From CAVUOA01 sp963742955 (lineage in GTDB: Bacteria > Bacteroidota > Ignavibacteria > Tepidaquicellales > OLB5): a stretch of 64,000 nucleotides of DNA. The DNA lies in NCBI GenBank assembly GCA_963742955.1, contig CAVUOA010000008.1, positions 434,001 to 498,000 of the forward strand, written 5' to 3'. The notes beneath the pieces are model-generated. The model worked only from the letters and a program-made list of their open reading frames with translations, was not told where the DNA came from and did not search any database. Shown here one piece after another: positions 41,968-50,725 of the stretch (within the stretch, counting starts at the first letter, position 1; every line of letters starts with the position of its first letter). The position numbers and the translations under genes are program-made.

Positions 41968-42384
41968 TTAACTGCTCAATGATTTATAGAATTTTGTAAA
42001 TTCATCTCTTATTTGGTCCCGGACTTTTTTGTAAACTGCGAGAACTTCTTCATCTGTTCCCGTTGCTTCAGCGGGGTCTTCAAATCCTATATGCAGCCGG
42101 TGTTTGACTTTTCCTGAAAACACAGGGCACGATTCTTTTGCGCTGTCACAAACCGTTATTACATAATCGAACTCTTTATCCTTAAATATATCAACATTCT
42201 TCGGAACATTTGAGCTTATATCAATCCCGATTTCATTCATCACTTTAACAGCATTGGGATTAACCCTGAGCTCGGGTTTTGTGCCGGCAGAGTAGACTTC
42301 CGGACTTTTATCAAGTGATTTCAGGAATCCCTCTGCCATCTGGCTTCTGCAGGAATTGCCCGTACATATTATTAAAATTTTCAT
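41968..42384 (-). CDS. Arsenate reductase / low-molecular-weight protein phosphatase
   Basis: 138 residues. Catalytic loop ICTGNSCRSQMAEG at residues 6-19 and the resolving-Cys region DYVITVCDSAKESCPVF (about 75-91), followed by HIGFEDPAEATGTDEE. The second Cys pair indicates thioredoxin-coupled arsenate reductase rather than a plain tyrosine phosphatase. No ars transport genes are adjacent. Confidence 0.88.
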   Translation of the reverse strand: MKILIICTGNSCRSQMAEGFLKSLDKSPEVYSAGTKPELRVNPNAVKVMNEIGIDISSNVPKNVDIFKDKEFDYVITVCDSAKESCPVFSGKVKHRLHIGFEDPAEATGTDEEVLAVYKKVRDQIRDEFTKFYKSLSS

Positions 42385-42436
42385 ACAAAAACTTTATTCT
42401 TATAGCGGATGTTATTATATTAAACCGAAGATGCTT

Positions 42437-43390
42437 ATGAAAAAACTGTTTTACACGCTAAAAATATTACTCCCATTGGCGCTAATTCAATACGGGTGTT
42501 CTTTTAAGAATGACATCCGGAAAGATGCCCCTAATTATAAGAGCGAAAACACAACACTCCAAAAGGTGAATCCCCGCCTCGAAGACCTTGAAGAAATATA
42601 CGATAACATGAATTACCGTAACGTAATCGATGAATTCTCACCAATAGTCCCCGGGCTTAAAAGCGTTACCCGTTTCGGATACTACGTAATATTTTCAGAA
42701 CTGGATGAAAATACTACTTATGACTTAATAGATAAAGACATAAGGTGTACCGTAGACGCAATGACAAATAATTATCTGTCCAATTTCCCCGACAGCGTTA
42801 CTCCGGTAATACTGTTTAAAGATTTTGACTCTTACAGGTATTTTTCAATAAACAAATTCGGAATGGAGGAAAATGACCTTTCGCCTTTCGGGTATTACAA
42901 AATTTCAAAGAACGCAATAGTAATAAAATACGTGAACTGGAAAGGAAGCACTTCTCACGAGATAACACATTCATTAATTCAGCATGACTTCCCCGATATA
43001 CCGTCATGGTTTAATGAAGGATTTGCCGCCCTTCATGAAAAATACCTGTATAAAGACGGGGAAATGATTGGCGATTTCAGCTGGCGAATAGTTTCTCTAA
43101 GAAGAGCATTCCGTGAAAATACTTACACAGGACTCAGAACTCTTATGGAAACAAATGATAATGAGCTTTACGATACCAGAACTTCATTCTATTATGCTCA
43201 GTCAAGATACCTGCTAATGTACCTTCAGAAACAGGGGCTTCTGAATGATTACTACAAGCTGTTCCGCGGGACGTATGATGATGACCCGACCGGAATTACA
43301 CAGCTCGAGAAAATTACACATAAACCGCTTAAAAAAATTGACAAAGAACTTGTTGATTACATTCACACCTTCGATAATGTACAGTGGTAA
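42437..43390 (+). CDS. Gluzincin (peptidase MA-like) lipoprotein
   Basis: About 317 residues from the Met at 42437, chosen because a signal peptide ending QYGC follows; an upstream frame opening at 42356 has no signal. Seen: zinc site TSHEITHSLIQHD (HExxH) and WFNEGFAALHEKY, whose Glu is the usual third ligand. Resembles M1/MA-clan membrane-anchored peptidases. Divergent from the ArsC-like gene and tail-to-tail with the amine oxidase without a gap. Confidence 0.75.
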   Translation: MKKLFYTLKILLPLALIQYGCSFKNDIRKDAPNYKSENTTLQKVNPRLEDLEEIYDNMNYRNVIDEFSPIVPGLKSVTRFGYYVIFSELDENTTYDLIDKDIRCTVDAMTNNYLSNFPDSVTPVILFKDFDSYRYFSINKFGMEENDLSPFGYYKISKNAIVIKYVNWKGSTSHEITHSLIQHDFPDIPSWFNEGFAALHEKYLYKDGEMIGDFSWRIVSLRRAFRENTYTGLRTLMETNDNELYDTRTSFYYAQSRYLLMYLQKQGLLNDYYKLFRGTYDDDPTGITQLEKITHKPLKKIDKELVDYIHTFDNVQW

Positions 43391-44752
43391 TTACCCGATA
43401 ATTTCGTCCGCTGCCTCCTCACCCGTATTAATAGCGCCTTCCATAAATCCCTGCCAGTCCGCAAGATGTTCACCCGCAAAATAAGTGTTCTTGAATTTTG
43501 ATTTGAGAGTCGGCATTACTGTGTACCACTGGTTAATTTTATACAGCGCATAAGCACCTTTTGAGTATTCATCAATTCCCCAGTAATATGTCATCTGCTT
43601 TTGAATTCTCTCCGACACATCGCCGAAAGCAGGCTTTAACGATTCAACAATAACATTTTTTTTGAACTTATCGTTCTGCCTGTGAATAACATCGGCTTTA
43701 TCACCTATTGAATACGAGATTAGAACGCCCTTATCAGATTTCTGGTTCTTTGTTGCGTGGTAGAAATAATGCCCGTAAACATCGGTAATCATATCGAACG
43801 ATTCGTCATTCCAGAACCTTTGGTCAAACAGAACGGCGTGTTTATCGATTCTTGCATACTGCAGTGCGTTGAGCGCTTCAAGCTTATCTTCCGGCAGACC
43901 GGGATTCCATTTTATTTTCATCAGGGAATATGTGGGCGTTGTGCAAACAACGTAATCGCATTTAAAAACGCTGCCGTTTACACATGTAACCTTAATTTCA
44001 CTCCCAGACTGGTCAACCTCGGAGACTTTATATCGGGTTTTAATATTATCGCTCCCGATTTTTTCAGCAAGCTTTTTTGCAAGCATTCCGTTGCCGCCTT
44101 TGATTTTCAAATCCATTTCATTTTTGGGACTTGACTCGGCGTATTCCGCCAGCGCAGCAAAAGCTGATACATGCCTTATGCTCTCGCCGAAATCGGTGCT
44201 GTCAAACAGCTCACGGATATCCAAATCTCTGTCATTCATTCCGTTATTTGTCAGGTACCTCCACCAGTCCATTTTATCCAGCTTCTTTTTATCATCATCA
44301 GTAAAGCTGGGGTAGTCCTTCATTATCTGCTCAAACTTTTTATTCCATTCGGCGGAATAGCTCCATTTCCCTTTCGGAAAATACTGCCCCGCATAAATAA
44401 GGTGAGTATCAAACTGGTTATTTTCGAGTGTAAGCCCGAAATCTTTGCACAGCTCCTGAATACGTGTATGTGATGCGCCAACCCATTCAGCGCCAAGCTC
44501 AATCACAAGCTTTTCATCTTTATCCATCTCGAATGAAAACACCCTGCCCCCGATTCGGTTTCTGGCTTCAAGTACGGTTACATCAAAGCCTTTAGCGGCA
44601 AGCCTGTAAGCAGCAGAGAGTCCTGCAAATCCGGCTCCTATTACAACAACACGGGGTTTGGAATTTAAATTTATATTAAACGCATTGGGAAGAAGCACAG
44701 CGCCTGCTGCAACTACAGCTGTTTGTTTTAGAAAGTCACGTCTTGTTGTCAT
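43391..44752 (-). CDS. Tat-exported flavin amine oxidase family protein
   Basis: 453 residues. Twin-arginine signal TTRRDFLKQTAVVAAGAVLL, then the FAD-binding RVVVIGAGFAGLSAAYRLA and EARNRIGGRVFSFE, and the C-terminal YFAGEHLADWQGFMEGAINTG typical of monoamine-oxidase/polyamine-oxidase flavoproteins. Probably periplasmic with pre-bound FAD. Substrate unknown. The tatA gene at 47.6 kb fits its export route. Confidence 0.9.
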   Translation of the reverse strand: MTTRRDFLKQTAVVAAGAVLLPNAFNINLNSKPRVVVIGAGFAGLSAAYRLAAKGFDVTVLEARNRIGGRVFSFEMDKDEKLVIELGAEWVGASHTRIQELCKDFGLTLENNQFDTHLIYAGQYFPKGKWSYSAEWNKKFEQIMKDYPSFTDDDKKKLDKMDWWRYLTNNGMNDRDLDIRELFDSTDFGESIRHVSAFAALAEYAESSPKNEMDLKIKGGNGMLAKKLAEKIGSDNIKTRYKVSEVDQSGSEIKVTCVNGSVFKCDYVVCTTPTYSLMKIKWNPGLPEDKLEALNALQYARIDKHAVLFDQRFWNDESFDMITDVYGHYFYHATKNQKSDKGVLISYSIGDKADVIHRQNDKFKKNVIVESLKPAFGDVSERIQKQMTYYWGIDEYSKGAYALYKINQWYTVMPTLKSKFKNTYFAGEHLADWQGFMEGAINTGEEAADEIIG

Positions 44753-45210
44753 AGGGTTTTAGTTGAATTTTGAAAATTTACGCAAGATAGTGATAAATCT
44801 TTAAACAATTAACAATAAGCAATTTAACAATGAGCAATTTTACAATGAACAATTAAACAATTAACAATTAGCAATTAGCAATTCTAAAACACAAAGAAAC
44901 AAAGCTTAACAAAGTTCACAAAGAGCAGTTATCTTCTAATTAACAATGTAATATGTAATTTTTAATGAACTGTTATTTCTGACCCTTCGATTTCGCTCCC
45001 TCATAGGAGGGCAGGCTGGGACTTCTTTTTTCTCATTGCCTATTTTACCATTTTGCCATTTAACCATTTGCCTATTTAACCATTTGGCATACCCCCCTCC
45101 CCCCCCATATACCATCAGTTGTAGTTTTTAAACAACATGTAAACATATGTTTAAATTTTAAAAATAGCATTTTCATATATGTTTTATATAAAAATTTTTT
45201 CTTTAAAAAC

Positions 45211-45348
45211 TGAGCGGAATCAAAACATTTTTGAAAAAGCTGCATAATTAGTTACCTTTTAATCAAGTTTTATTTTCAGCGATTGTTGAGCGGAAACGCA
45301 ATAAATCCCAAAAAACTGCATTTCAAGTTACCTTTTAAATAAATTTAA
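45211..45348. repeat. Direct repeat, two copies 76 bp apart
   Basis: TGAGCGGAA begins each copy (45211 and 45287). Both contain a run of A before CTGCAT and then AGTTACCTTTTAA. The copies are diverged between these blocks. Confidence 0.6.
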
Positions 45349-45567
45349 CCGTTGATTACAACCACTGATTACGCTGATTGCTTTGAATACGCTGATAATA
45401 AAGGATTTAAGAGAAACAAGATTTAAGCCGCATCAGGAGTTATTCTCCTGACGCATGTCGGATATGCAGCAATACAAATATAACTGATAATTTCAGGGAA
45501 GTCAAGGTTAATAGTCTTGTATATGCAACCCACCCTAACCCTCCCCGAAGGGGAGGGAATTTAAAGT

Positions 45568-45612
45568 GTCATTCCCGCGAAGGCCTGCCTTTTGCAGGCA
45601 GGCGGGAATCCA
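45568..45612. repeat. GTCATTCC...GGAATCC hairpin repeat
   Basis: GTCATTCCCGC, an inner CCTGCC/GGCAGG palindrome, then GCGGGAATCC. Same family as 19743-19804, 47587-47606 and 54115-54158. Confidence 0.65.
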
Positions 45613-45678
45613 GTATCACCATTTACAGTCTGAACGGGATTATATGATTCACAAGGTATTGTTGTGAAGGATATTCCT

Positions 45679-45727
45679 GTAGATCAAAGGCACGCCTTTG
45701 ACTGTCAAACGCATGCGTTTGACCTAC
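45679..45727. repeat. BIME-like pair: GTAG-palindrome-palindrome-CTAC
   Basis: GTAG (45679-45682), palindrome TCAAAGGC-AC-GCCTTTGA (45684-45701), perfect 20-bp palindrome GTCAAACGCA-TGCGTTTGAC (45704-45723), CTAC (45724-45727). Same layout as 23707-23765 with unrelated stems. Confidence 0.7.
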
Positions 45728-45848
45728 AATTCGAATTAGTGATAGGTCATTATAATCTTTGAATCTGCGGCTTTGGCAGAACTGCCTATCTGCAAGTAAA
45801 AAATTCAGGTTTTGCCATGAGATTGCTTCATCCTTTGCGGGACAACGC

Positions 45849-46820
45849 CTACAGGCTTCTCAGCACAAAGTATAAAACAATAATTATATAGGTTGAGGTT
45901 ACACCGAAGAATGAATACCAGTCAAGCTTATGCGATGTTTTTTCTTTATCATGTTTGGCAAGGTGGAGCGATATGGCTGAAATTACTATGCATATAAAAA
46001 TATAAATAAACGAGACAACGTGCAGTATATCAACAAGCGTAAGCATCTGGTTCTGCGGCAGGGTTGAGCTTATTACATACTCGCTTGCTATTGCGGCAAA
46101 AATTGCGCCAACGGGGAGTCCGAAACGCGGGTCTAAATCTATCGGGTTAATAAAAAATGTCATTATGGACATAAGCACTGAGATGAACAATCCTACAAAC
46201 AGCTTGAAAAATAACCCTGTGCCTTCGCGCTCAATTGTAAAATATACAACCACTCTTGAATAAGCTGAATATTCATTCGATGGAATCGACGGGTCACCGT
46301 AGTTTGTTTCGTAGGTATGGTTAACTACTTTCACACCGAAATCTTTTATTTTCCATCCTTCAAGCCGAACGTCTTTATCAATTTTGCTTCCGGCAGTATC
46401 GGGCACAAAAACCAACTTTGATACATCGTTATCAATATCTTCTATTTCAAGCTCGATAGTTTGTTTATCGAACGGGAAATTTGATACGTCCCATTCCTGT
46501 TTAATTACGCTGTTGCACCGGAAAGTGCTGTAGAGTATGCTGTCATATTTTTCATCTGACTCGCCTATTTTACTGAACTCGGTTGAGTTAACCAGCTCAA
46601 AAGTTTCGGCGGGCTTTAATGCTGTGTCTTTATAATTGTACCAGACATAGAAATCCGTGTTCAGCCTGTTCCCGGGGAAATCAAGATTGTAAATGGAAAA
46701 AATATACGCGCCGACTTTCACCGTATCGGGATACTGTTTATTTTGTCCCTGCGCAGAAACAGAACTGCAGGCAAATGACAAAAAAACTGCAAAAATTAAT
46801 ATTTGTGATATGGTCTTCAG
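45849..46820 (-). CDS. Prokaryotic pentameric ligand-gated ion channel homologue
   Basis: About 324 residues with a signal peptide (ILIFAVFLSFACSSVSAQG), an extracellular beta-sandwich and four membrane helices. Seen: the loop WDVSNFPFDKQTIELEIED, which replaces the eukaryotic Cys-loop while keeping FPFDxQ; YFTIEREGTGLFFKLFVG leading into M1; and a pore helix RFGLPVGAIFAAIASEYVIS followed by LPQNQMLTLVDILH. These match GLIC/ELIC-type channels. The start is uncertain: the frame is open from 46844, but no ATG lies before the signal peptide, only CTG at 46820 and TTG at 46781. A start codon lost by sequence error is possible. Ligand unknown. Confidence 0.8.
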   Translation of the reverse strand: MKTISQILIFAVFLSFACSSVSAQGQNKQYPDTVKVGAYIFSIYNLDFPGNRLNTDFYVWYNYKDTALKPAETFELVNSTEFSKIGESDEKYDSILYSTFRCNSVIKQEWDVSNFPFDKQTIELEIEDIDNDVSKLVFVPDTAGSKIDKDVRLEGWKIKDFGVKVVNHTYETNYGDPSIPSNEYSAYSRVVVYFTIEREGTGLFFKLFVGLFISVLMSIMTFFINPIDLDPRFGLPVGAIFAAIASEYVISSTLPQNQMLTLVDILHVVSFIYIFICIVISAISLHLAKHDKEKTSHKLDWYSFFGVTSTYIIIVLYFVLRSL

Positions 46821-46982
46821 ATAGAGGAGAATTATAAAAGCAATTTACAAAAAAATTTTAGATGAACAAAACGGGGGAATGCAAAAACCTCACCCCTCTA
46901 CGAGGTCGTAAACCTGCCCGCCTGCCCTGACTCTTCGGGGTATCCTAAAAAGGAGAGGGGTTGAAAATAAAAATTACCCTTT

Positions 46983-47107
46983 GGGAAAATGACGGGAGAC
47001 GAGATAACAAATCAAGCGTAAAAAATTCGGCTGTTTGAGTCCCCCGATGTACCGGGGGACGAGTTTCGAATTTTTAGCTTGATTTGGCATCGAGCCGTCA
47101 TTTTCCC
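46983..47107. repeat. 125-bp nested inverted repeat (MITE-like)
   Basis: Outer arms GGGAAAATGACGG and CCGTCATTTTCCC, then AAATCAAGC/GCTTGATTT, then AAAAATTCG/CGAATTTTT, with a central hairpin CCCCCG-ATGTAC-CGGGGG. Folded, it makes one long imperfect stem. No target duplication could be assigned with certainty. Confidence 0.65.
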
Positions 47108-47128
47108 GCGGGTGTCCTTTTCTTTGTT

Positions 47129-47156
47129 GCTTTCTTTTGGACAAGCAAAAGAAAGC
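47129..47156. repeat. Hairpin beside the nested repeat
   Basis: Perfect 11-bp arms GCTTTCTTTTG and CAAAAGAAAGC with loop GACAAG. Confidence 0.6.
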
Positions 47157-47176
47157 AAACTTGCCCGGCATTTTCC

Positions 47177-47207
47177 TTTTAAATGAGCTTCTATTTCTGT
47201 AATTTTG
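47177..47207 (+). promoter_or_regulatory. Candidate promoter of the 47232 gene
   Basis: TTT-N20-TAATTTTG, 24 bp upstream of ATG 47232. Confidence 0.5.
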
Positions 47208-47231
47208 ATAAATATATACACGGGAAGGCAT

Positions 47232-47528
47232 ATGACAAAAGAAAATCTGGATAACATTATTAAACTGCTCGAGGATAAAAATGTAAACTTCAAGCTTGAT
47301 ACTCACATCAATTTCGGAAAAAGCTTTGTAAGGGGGATTTTTATTTATGAAACCGAAAAAAGTATTAAGAATATTGTGGGAAGCGAAAATATGAAAGGGA
47401 TGAAAATATTTAAATCATATGTATGGTATCTCGGGGAAAAGAAAAAAGCAATTTTATTGAAGCCAAAAGAAGAACTGATTCTGGAAATACCCGAAGTAGA
47501 AAAATACGGTCTTTCGAGTATTGCATAA
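47232..47528 (+). CDS. Small protein of unknown function
   Basis: 98 residues from the Met at 47232, chosen because GGAAGG lies 5 bp upstream; a longer frame from 47205 would start inside the promoter. Mixed alpha/beta, Lys-rich (MTKENLDNIIKLLEDKNVNF). No family recognised. Codon use is like its neighbours. Confidence 0.55.
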   Translation: MTKENLDNIIKLLEDKNVNFKLDTHINFGKSFVRGIFIYETEKSIKNIVGSENMKGMKIFKSYVWYLGEKKKAILLKPKEELILEIPEVEKYGLSSIA

Positions 47529-47586
47529 TCAAAAAGGAGATATTTTAAAAGGCAATTTCAAAAAATAATCTGCTTCTTTAAATCAG

Positions 47587-47606
47587 ATTCCCGCTTTCGC
47601 GGGAAT
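47587..47606. repeat. ATTCCCGC hairpin
   Basis: Perfect stem ATTCCCGC-TTTC-GCGGGAAT, followed by GAC, between the 47232 gene and tatA. Minimal copy of the dispersed GGAATCC/GTCATTCC family; may also stop transcription. Confidence 0.6.
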
Positions 47607-47612
47607 GACAAA

Positions 47613-47798
47613 TTAACTGCTCTTGGGTTTGTCTTCAGTAGGTTTTGTGAGGTCTTCTTCAATATCCCTTGAAGCTTTTTTAAATTCCCTGATGCCTTTG
47701 CCTAATCCCTGCATCATTTCGGGAATCTTTCTTGAGCCGAACAAAACCAGTATAACCAGCGCAATTAAAACTATTTCAGATGTTCCTAAACCGAACAT
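47613..47798 (-). CDS. tatA: Twin-arginine translocase subunit TatA/TatE
   Basis: 61 residues. N-terminal membrane helix (GTSEIVLIALVILVLFG), the FG hinge in LFGSRKIPEMMQGLGKGIREF and an amphipathic helix, then an acidic/basic tail. Forms the pore of the Tat system. TatB/TatC are not in the window. The Tat-signal amine oxidase at 43.4 kb is a likely client. Confidence 0.93.
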   Translation of the reverse strand: MFGLGTSEIVLIALVILVLFGSRKIPEMMQGLGKGIREFKKASRDIEEDLTKPTEDKPKSS

Positions 47799-47862
47799 TT
47801 ATTTATTGTCCTTTCCTCTTAAATAAGGAAGATTAATTTTTTATCCCTCTAAATTTAAGGGC

Positions 47863-48544
47863 TTAATTTAAACTTTCTATAATACTTTCAAACAGGTATT
47901 TCCCGTCTGTTCCGTTTACAATGCTTTCGCAGGCTCTTTCGGGGTGCGGCATCATGCCGAGCACGTTGCCCTGCTTATTTGTAATTCCCGCAATATTTGC
48001 CAAAGAGCCGTTAGGATTATCATTATATCTGAAAACAATTCTGTTTTCGTCCTCAAGCATTTTCAGTGTATCATCATCACAGAAATAATTTCCTTCAGCA
48101 TGCGCAACAGGTAGTGAAATCTTATTCAAACCGCCGTTTACACCAAAAGATTTTGTAAAGATGGTCTTTTTGTTCTCAATAGTCAATGAAACATTCCTGC
48201 ACACAAATTTCAGGTTAGCATTTCTCATCAGCGCGCCGGGCAGAAGTCCCGCTTCGCACACAATCTGGAAACCGTTGCAGATACCAATTACTATCCCCCC
48301 AGCATTAGCAAACCTTACCACATCCTTCATAATATCCCGAAAACCGAGCTATAGCCCCGCAGCGGAGGTAATCACCATATGAAAATCCGCCGGGAACAAT
48401 TACCGCGTTTCTATCACCGATTGATGAATCTTTGTGCCAGAGGAATTCGGTATCCTGTTTAAGCACGTGTTTAAGAACGTTATACGCATCGTGGTCGCAG
48501 TTGGAACCGGGAAACACTACAACGCCGAATTTAGCCTTGCTCAA
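47863..48544 (-). CDS. purQ: Phosphoribosylformylglycinamidine synthase, glutaminase subunit (frameshifted)
   Basis: About 227 residues. Supplies ammonia from glutamine to PurL. Seen: VVVFPGSNCDHDAYNVL, GGFSYGDYLRCGAIARFS, the nucleophile Cys in GICNGFQIVCEAGLLPG, and MMPHPERACE with the catalytic His and Glu. One extra base in the run at 48336-48338 breaks it: RFS continues DIMKDVVRFANAGG. Overlaps purS as ATGA. Confidence 0.94.
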
Positions 48545-48804
48545 TTTGAACTCCCGTTACCGCTTACCACAGTAAACTCATAATCTTCCATAACAGGGTT
48601 TGCAAGCAGCTTGCTGCATACCGCCTCGGTAATTTTTTTTGCCTCGTCTTCCGAATCGGTATCCAGATTCAGTTCAATATACTTGCCAATCCGGGTATCG
48701 AGCACATTTTTGTAACCCAAAGATTGAATTGAATGTTCCACAGTTTTGCCCTGCGGGTCTAAAATAGATTTTCTTAACGTGACTTTTATCTGTGCCTTGT
48801 ACAA
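48541..48804 (-). CDS. purS: Phosphoribosylformylglycinamidine synthase subunit PurS
   Basis: 87 residues. Seen: YKAQIKVTLRKSILDPQGKTVEHSI, then LGYKNVLDTRIGKYIEL and the ACT-like ending. Bridges PurL and PurQ. A separate PurS indicates the small-PurL version of the enzyme, but purL itself is not in the window. Confidence 0.93.
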   Translation of the reverse strand: MYKAQIKVTLRKSILDPQGKTVEHSIQSLGYKNVLDTRIGKYIELNLDTDSEDEAKKITEAVCSKLLANPVMEDYEFTVVSGNGSSN

Positions 48805-48814
48805 TTTTTTATAA

Positions 48815-49234
48815 TTAAGTTCTTAATTTAACAAATAATTTTCTTGCAGAGTATATAAAAACAGCCGTTAATAAAAGAACAGAAAAAATCGGCTTAACAT
48901 TAATATTGGTTTCAACAAGCAGGTCCCTGTTAATATATCCTTCTTTGAGCTTTGATTTTACTTTTGCAAACGAAATCCTTGTATTCCGGTTATAAGCCGA
49001 AAGCCAGTCTTCAACATACACAAACTCACCGCTTAAAACCATTTTCTCACCGCTTGAATAGTTCTGCGGGTCCTGAAGCAGCGGTGTCCATCCGTAAGGA
49101 GAATCCCTCAGGATTGCCTTATCATAAGCAAAGTTATTGTAAATATCCAAAGCACTGTTTACGAGTATAACGGCAGTAGCAAACATTAACAGTACCAAAA
49201 GGGCTTTAAATGATAAGCGCAACATTTTTCTCAT
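48815..49234 (-). CDS. Membrane protein of unknown function
   Basis: 139 residues with two membrane segments (about residues 8-28 and 115-133) and a soluble region between them that ends KLKEGYINRDLLVE, reminiscent of an SH3-like strand but too weak to assign. It lies directly upstream of purS on the same strand and may share its transcript. Confidence 0.6.
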   Translation of the reverse strand: MRKMLRLSFKALLVLLMFATAVILVNSALDIYNNFAYDKAILRDSPYGWTPLLQDPQNYSSGEKMVLSGEFVYVEDWLSAYNRNTRISFAKVKSKLKEGYINRDLLVETNINVKPIFSVLLLTAVFIYSARKLFVKLRT

Positions 49235-49251
49235 TTAAAGTGAAGTGATTT

Positions 49252-50325
49252 TTATTTCATGCTCATTTGTTTTTCTACAGCATCCTTCTGGTCTCTGTAC
49301 AGCTTTCTGTCGAATATTTTTATAGCTTTATCGATTGATTCAAGCGCTTCGGGAAATTGTTTCAGCTTAGTATACAATCTCGATTGTATGTAATAAGAAC
49401 TCGCTTCATTAACCGAGCCGGTTAAATAAGGCAAAGCCTGCTCAATAAATGCAAGACCCTGTTTTAGGTCAGCTTCTTTTGAAGTTGAATCATTCATCAG
49501 GTTATAAGCCCTGCCGTTTAAATACTGCCCGTAGCTTGAGCGGAGATAATCATAGTCGGGATAAAGCTCCATACCGATTTTATAATACTTCTCTGCATTG
49601 GCATAATCTTCTTTGATTCCATAATAGCTCTCCGCTAAAGTTGCATAGGCATCTTTCAGCATATCGCTTTCGGGATTATTATGAATAAAATCTTCAAGGT
49701 TCTGAATTATGGTTTCTTTATCCGATAGTGTTGCAAGCTTAAAGAGCGCATCGTCTTCTTTGCCGCTTAAGTTCTTCGGGTCAAGCTCGATAATTTTGTT
49801 AAGATGTTCCTTTGCTTCTTTTATTTTACCGAGTGACATGTATTTATCAGCCATTTTCAGATTTGCAATTATATCGTTCGGGTCTTTATCAAGCGTTGCT
49901 TTCAAAGAATTATAAGTATTAACGCCTTTATTGTAATCGACCATCATTTCATAAAAATCATCAGCGGGATAGTATCCGTAAATCCTGTCAATCTCATTGC
50001 CGTTACCGTCAAGAAACAGCACAGTAGGGTATCCCAATATTTTATATTTCTTGGCAAAATCTATACCTTCGCCTTTTTCAGCATCAATCTTGTAATTGAC
50101 CTGGTTAGCATTGGCAAACTCTGATACTTTTGCGTTTGAATAAACTTTGTTATCAAGCTCAATGCACCATTTGCACCAATCTGTCATTACATCAACCATG
50201 AGAACCTTGTTTTCAGATTTTGCTTTCTGCATAACGTCGGAAAGCGAACCTTTGACAAAGATTATCTGCGCTTGGGAAGAGCTGAGAAGAAAAACCAGGG
50301 CGATAATTCCGAAAAATTTTTTCAT
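49252..50325 (-). CDS. Exported thioredoxin-fold protein with TPR repeats
   Basis: 357 residues. Signal peptide (IIALVFLLSSSQAQ), a thioredoxin-like domain with the CxxC site DWCKWCIELD (about residues 50-59) and YKILGYPTVLFLDGNG with its cis-Pro, then TPR-type helices from about residue 150 (NLKMADKYMSLGKIKEAKEHL). Likely a periplasmic thiol-disulfide protein; partner unknown. Confidence 0.82.
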   Translation of the reverse strand: MKKFFGIIALVFLLSSSQAQIIFVKGSLSDVMQKAKSENKVLMVDVMTDWCKWCIELDNKVYSNAKVSEFANANQVNYKIDAEKGEGIDFAKKYKILGYPTVLFLDGNGNEIDRIYGYYPADDFYEMMVDYNKGVNTYNSLKATLDKDPNDIIANLKMADKYMSLGKIKEAKEHLNKIIELDPKNLSGKEDDALFKLATLSDKETIIQNLEDFIHNNPESDMLKDAYATLAESYYGIKEDYANAEKYYKIGMELYPDYDYLRSSYGQYLNGRAYNLMNDSTSKEADLKQGLAFIEQALPYLTGSVNEASSYYIQSRLYTKLKQFPEALESIDKAIKIFDRKLYRDQKDAVEKQMSMK

Positions 50326-50403
50326 TTTTGAACTCCTAATATGATTATGTGATGATTAAAAGTATTTTACCAAATTATGTAAGTAAGTTCAATTCAATAT
50401 ATA

Positions 50404-50592
50404 TCAGCTTTTATAAGAGCCAACGCCCCAAACAATACCCATTCCGGCACCATAAAGAGTTGATATATAAGGATTTGATGTAATCGGGCATGTACCGCTT
50501 GCGCACCCGATGAAATAATAATAAGCAAAACCGCCTCCCGCACCAATAACAACAGGCAAAACAACTTTCAATAAAATTTTCTTAAAATTCAT
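50404..50592 (-). CDS. DUF6132-like small membrane protein
   Basis: 62 residues from the Met at 50592, preceded by AAGGAGAG; a longer frame from 50631 would begin in that leader. Seen: one Gly-rich membrane helix and FIGCASGTCPITSNPYISTLYG, the pattern of DUF6132 proteins, with two Cys flanking the ASGT turn. Function unknown. Confidence 0.75.
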   Translation of the reverse strand: MNFKKILLKVVLPVVIGAGGGFAYYYFIGCASGTCPITSNPYISTLYGAGMGIVWGVGSYKS

Positions 50593-50725
50593 ATTCTCTC
50601 CTTCTGCATGATAAAACAAAGCTATAGGCATCTTTGTTTCTGTAAAAACAGAATTTATTTAACTGTTCGATTACAAAAATACGCAAAAATCTTCTCAATT
50701 TTAGTTCAAATCTAAAATAGTTATA

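Larger units (their letters stand above)
44753..45848. other. Repeat-rich noncoding region
   Basis: About 1.1 kb with no gene seen. In order: AACAATTAGCAATT-type short repeats (about 44800-44885); CCATTTTGCCATTTAACC-type repeats (45045-45090); a C-rich run (45093-45108); a direct repeat of about 76 bp (45211-45348); CTGATTACGCTGATT repeats (45365-45400); a CT-rich hairpin (45529-45558); a GTCATTCC/GGAATCC hairpin (45568-45612); and a double GTAG/CTAC palindrome (45679-45727). Confidence 0.7.
46821..47231. other. Intergenic region with CT-rich repeat, long hairpin element and promoter
   Basis: Contains a CT-rich hairpin repeat (about 46888-46960), a 125-bp nested inverted repeat (46983-47107), a second hairpin (47129-47156) and a promoter (47177-47207). 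Minus-strand open frames that cross 46974-47306 are read-through of these inverted repeats and show no protein features. Confidence 0.65.

Noticed and set aside
44800..45110. Replication origin
   Set aside because: AT-rich short repeats are present, but no DnaA boxes, dnaA/dnaN genes or clear strand switch were seen.
46974..47306. Minus-strand frames of 93 and 110 codons
   Set aside because: They cover the nested inverted repeat and the promoter of the 47232 gene and overlap that gene's start; composition is basic and low in protein-like periodicity.
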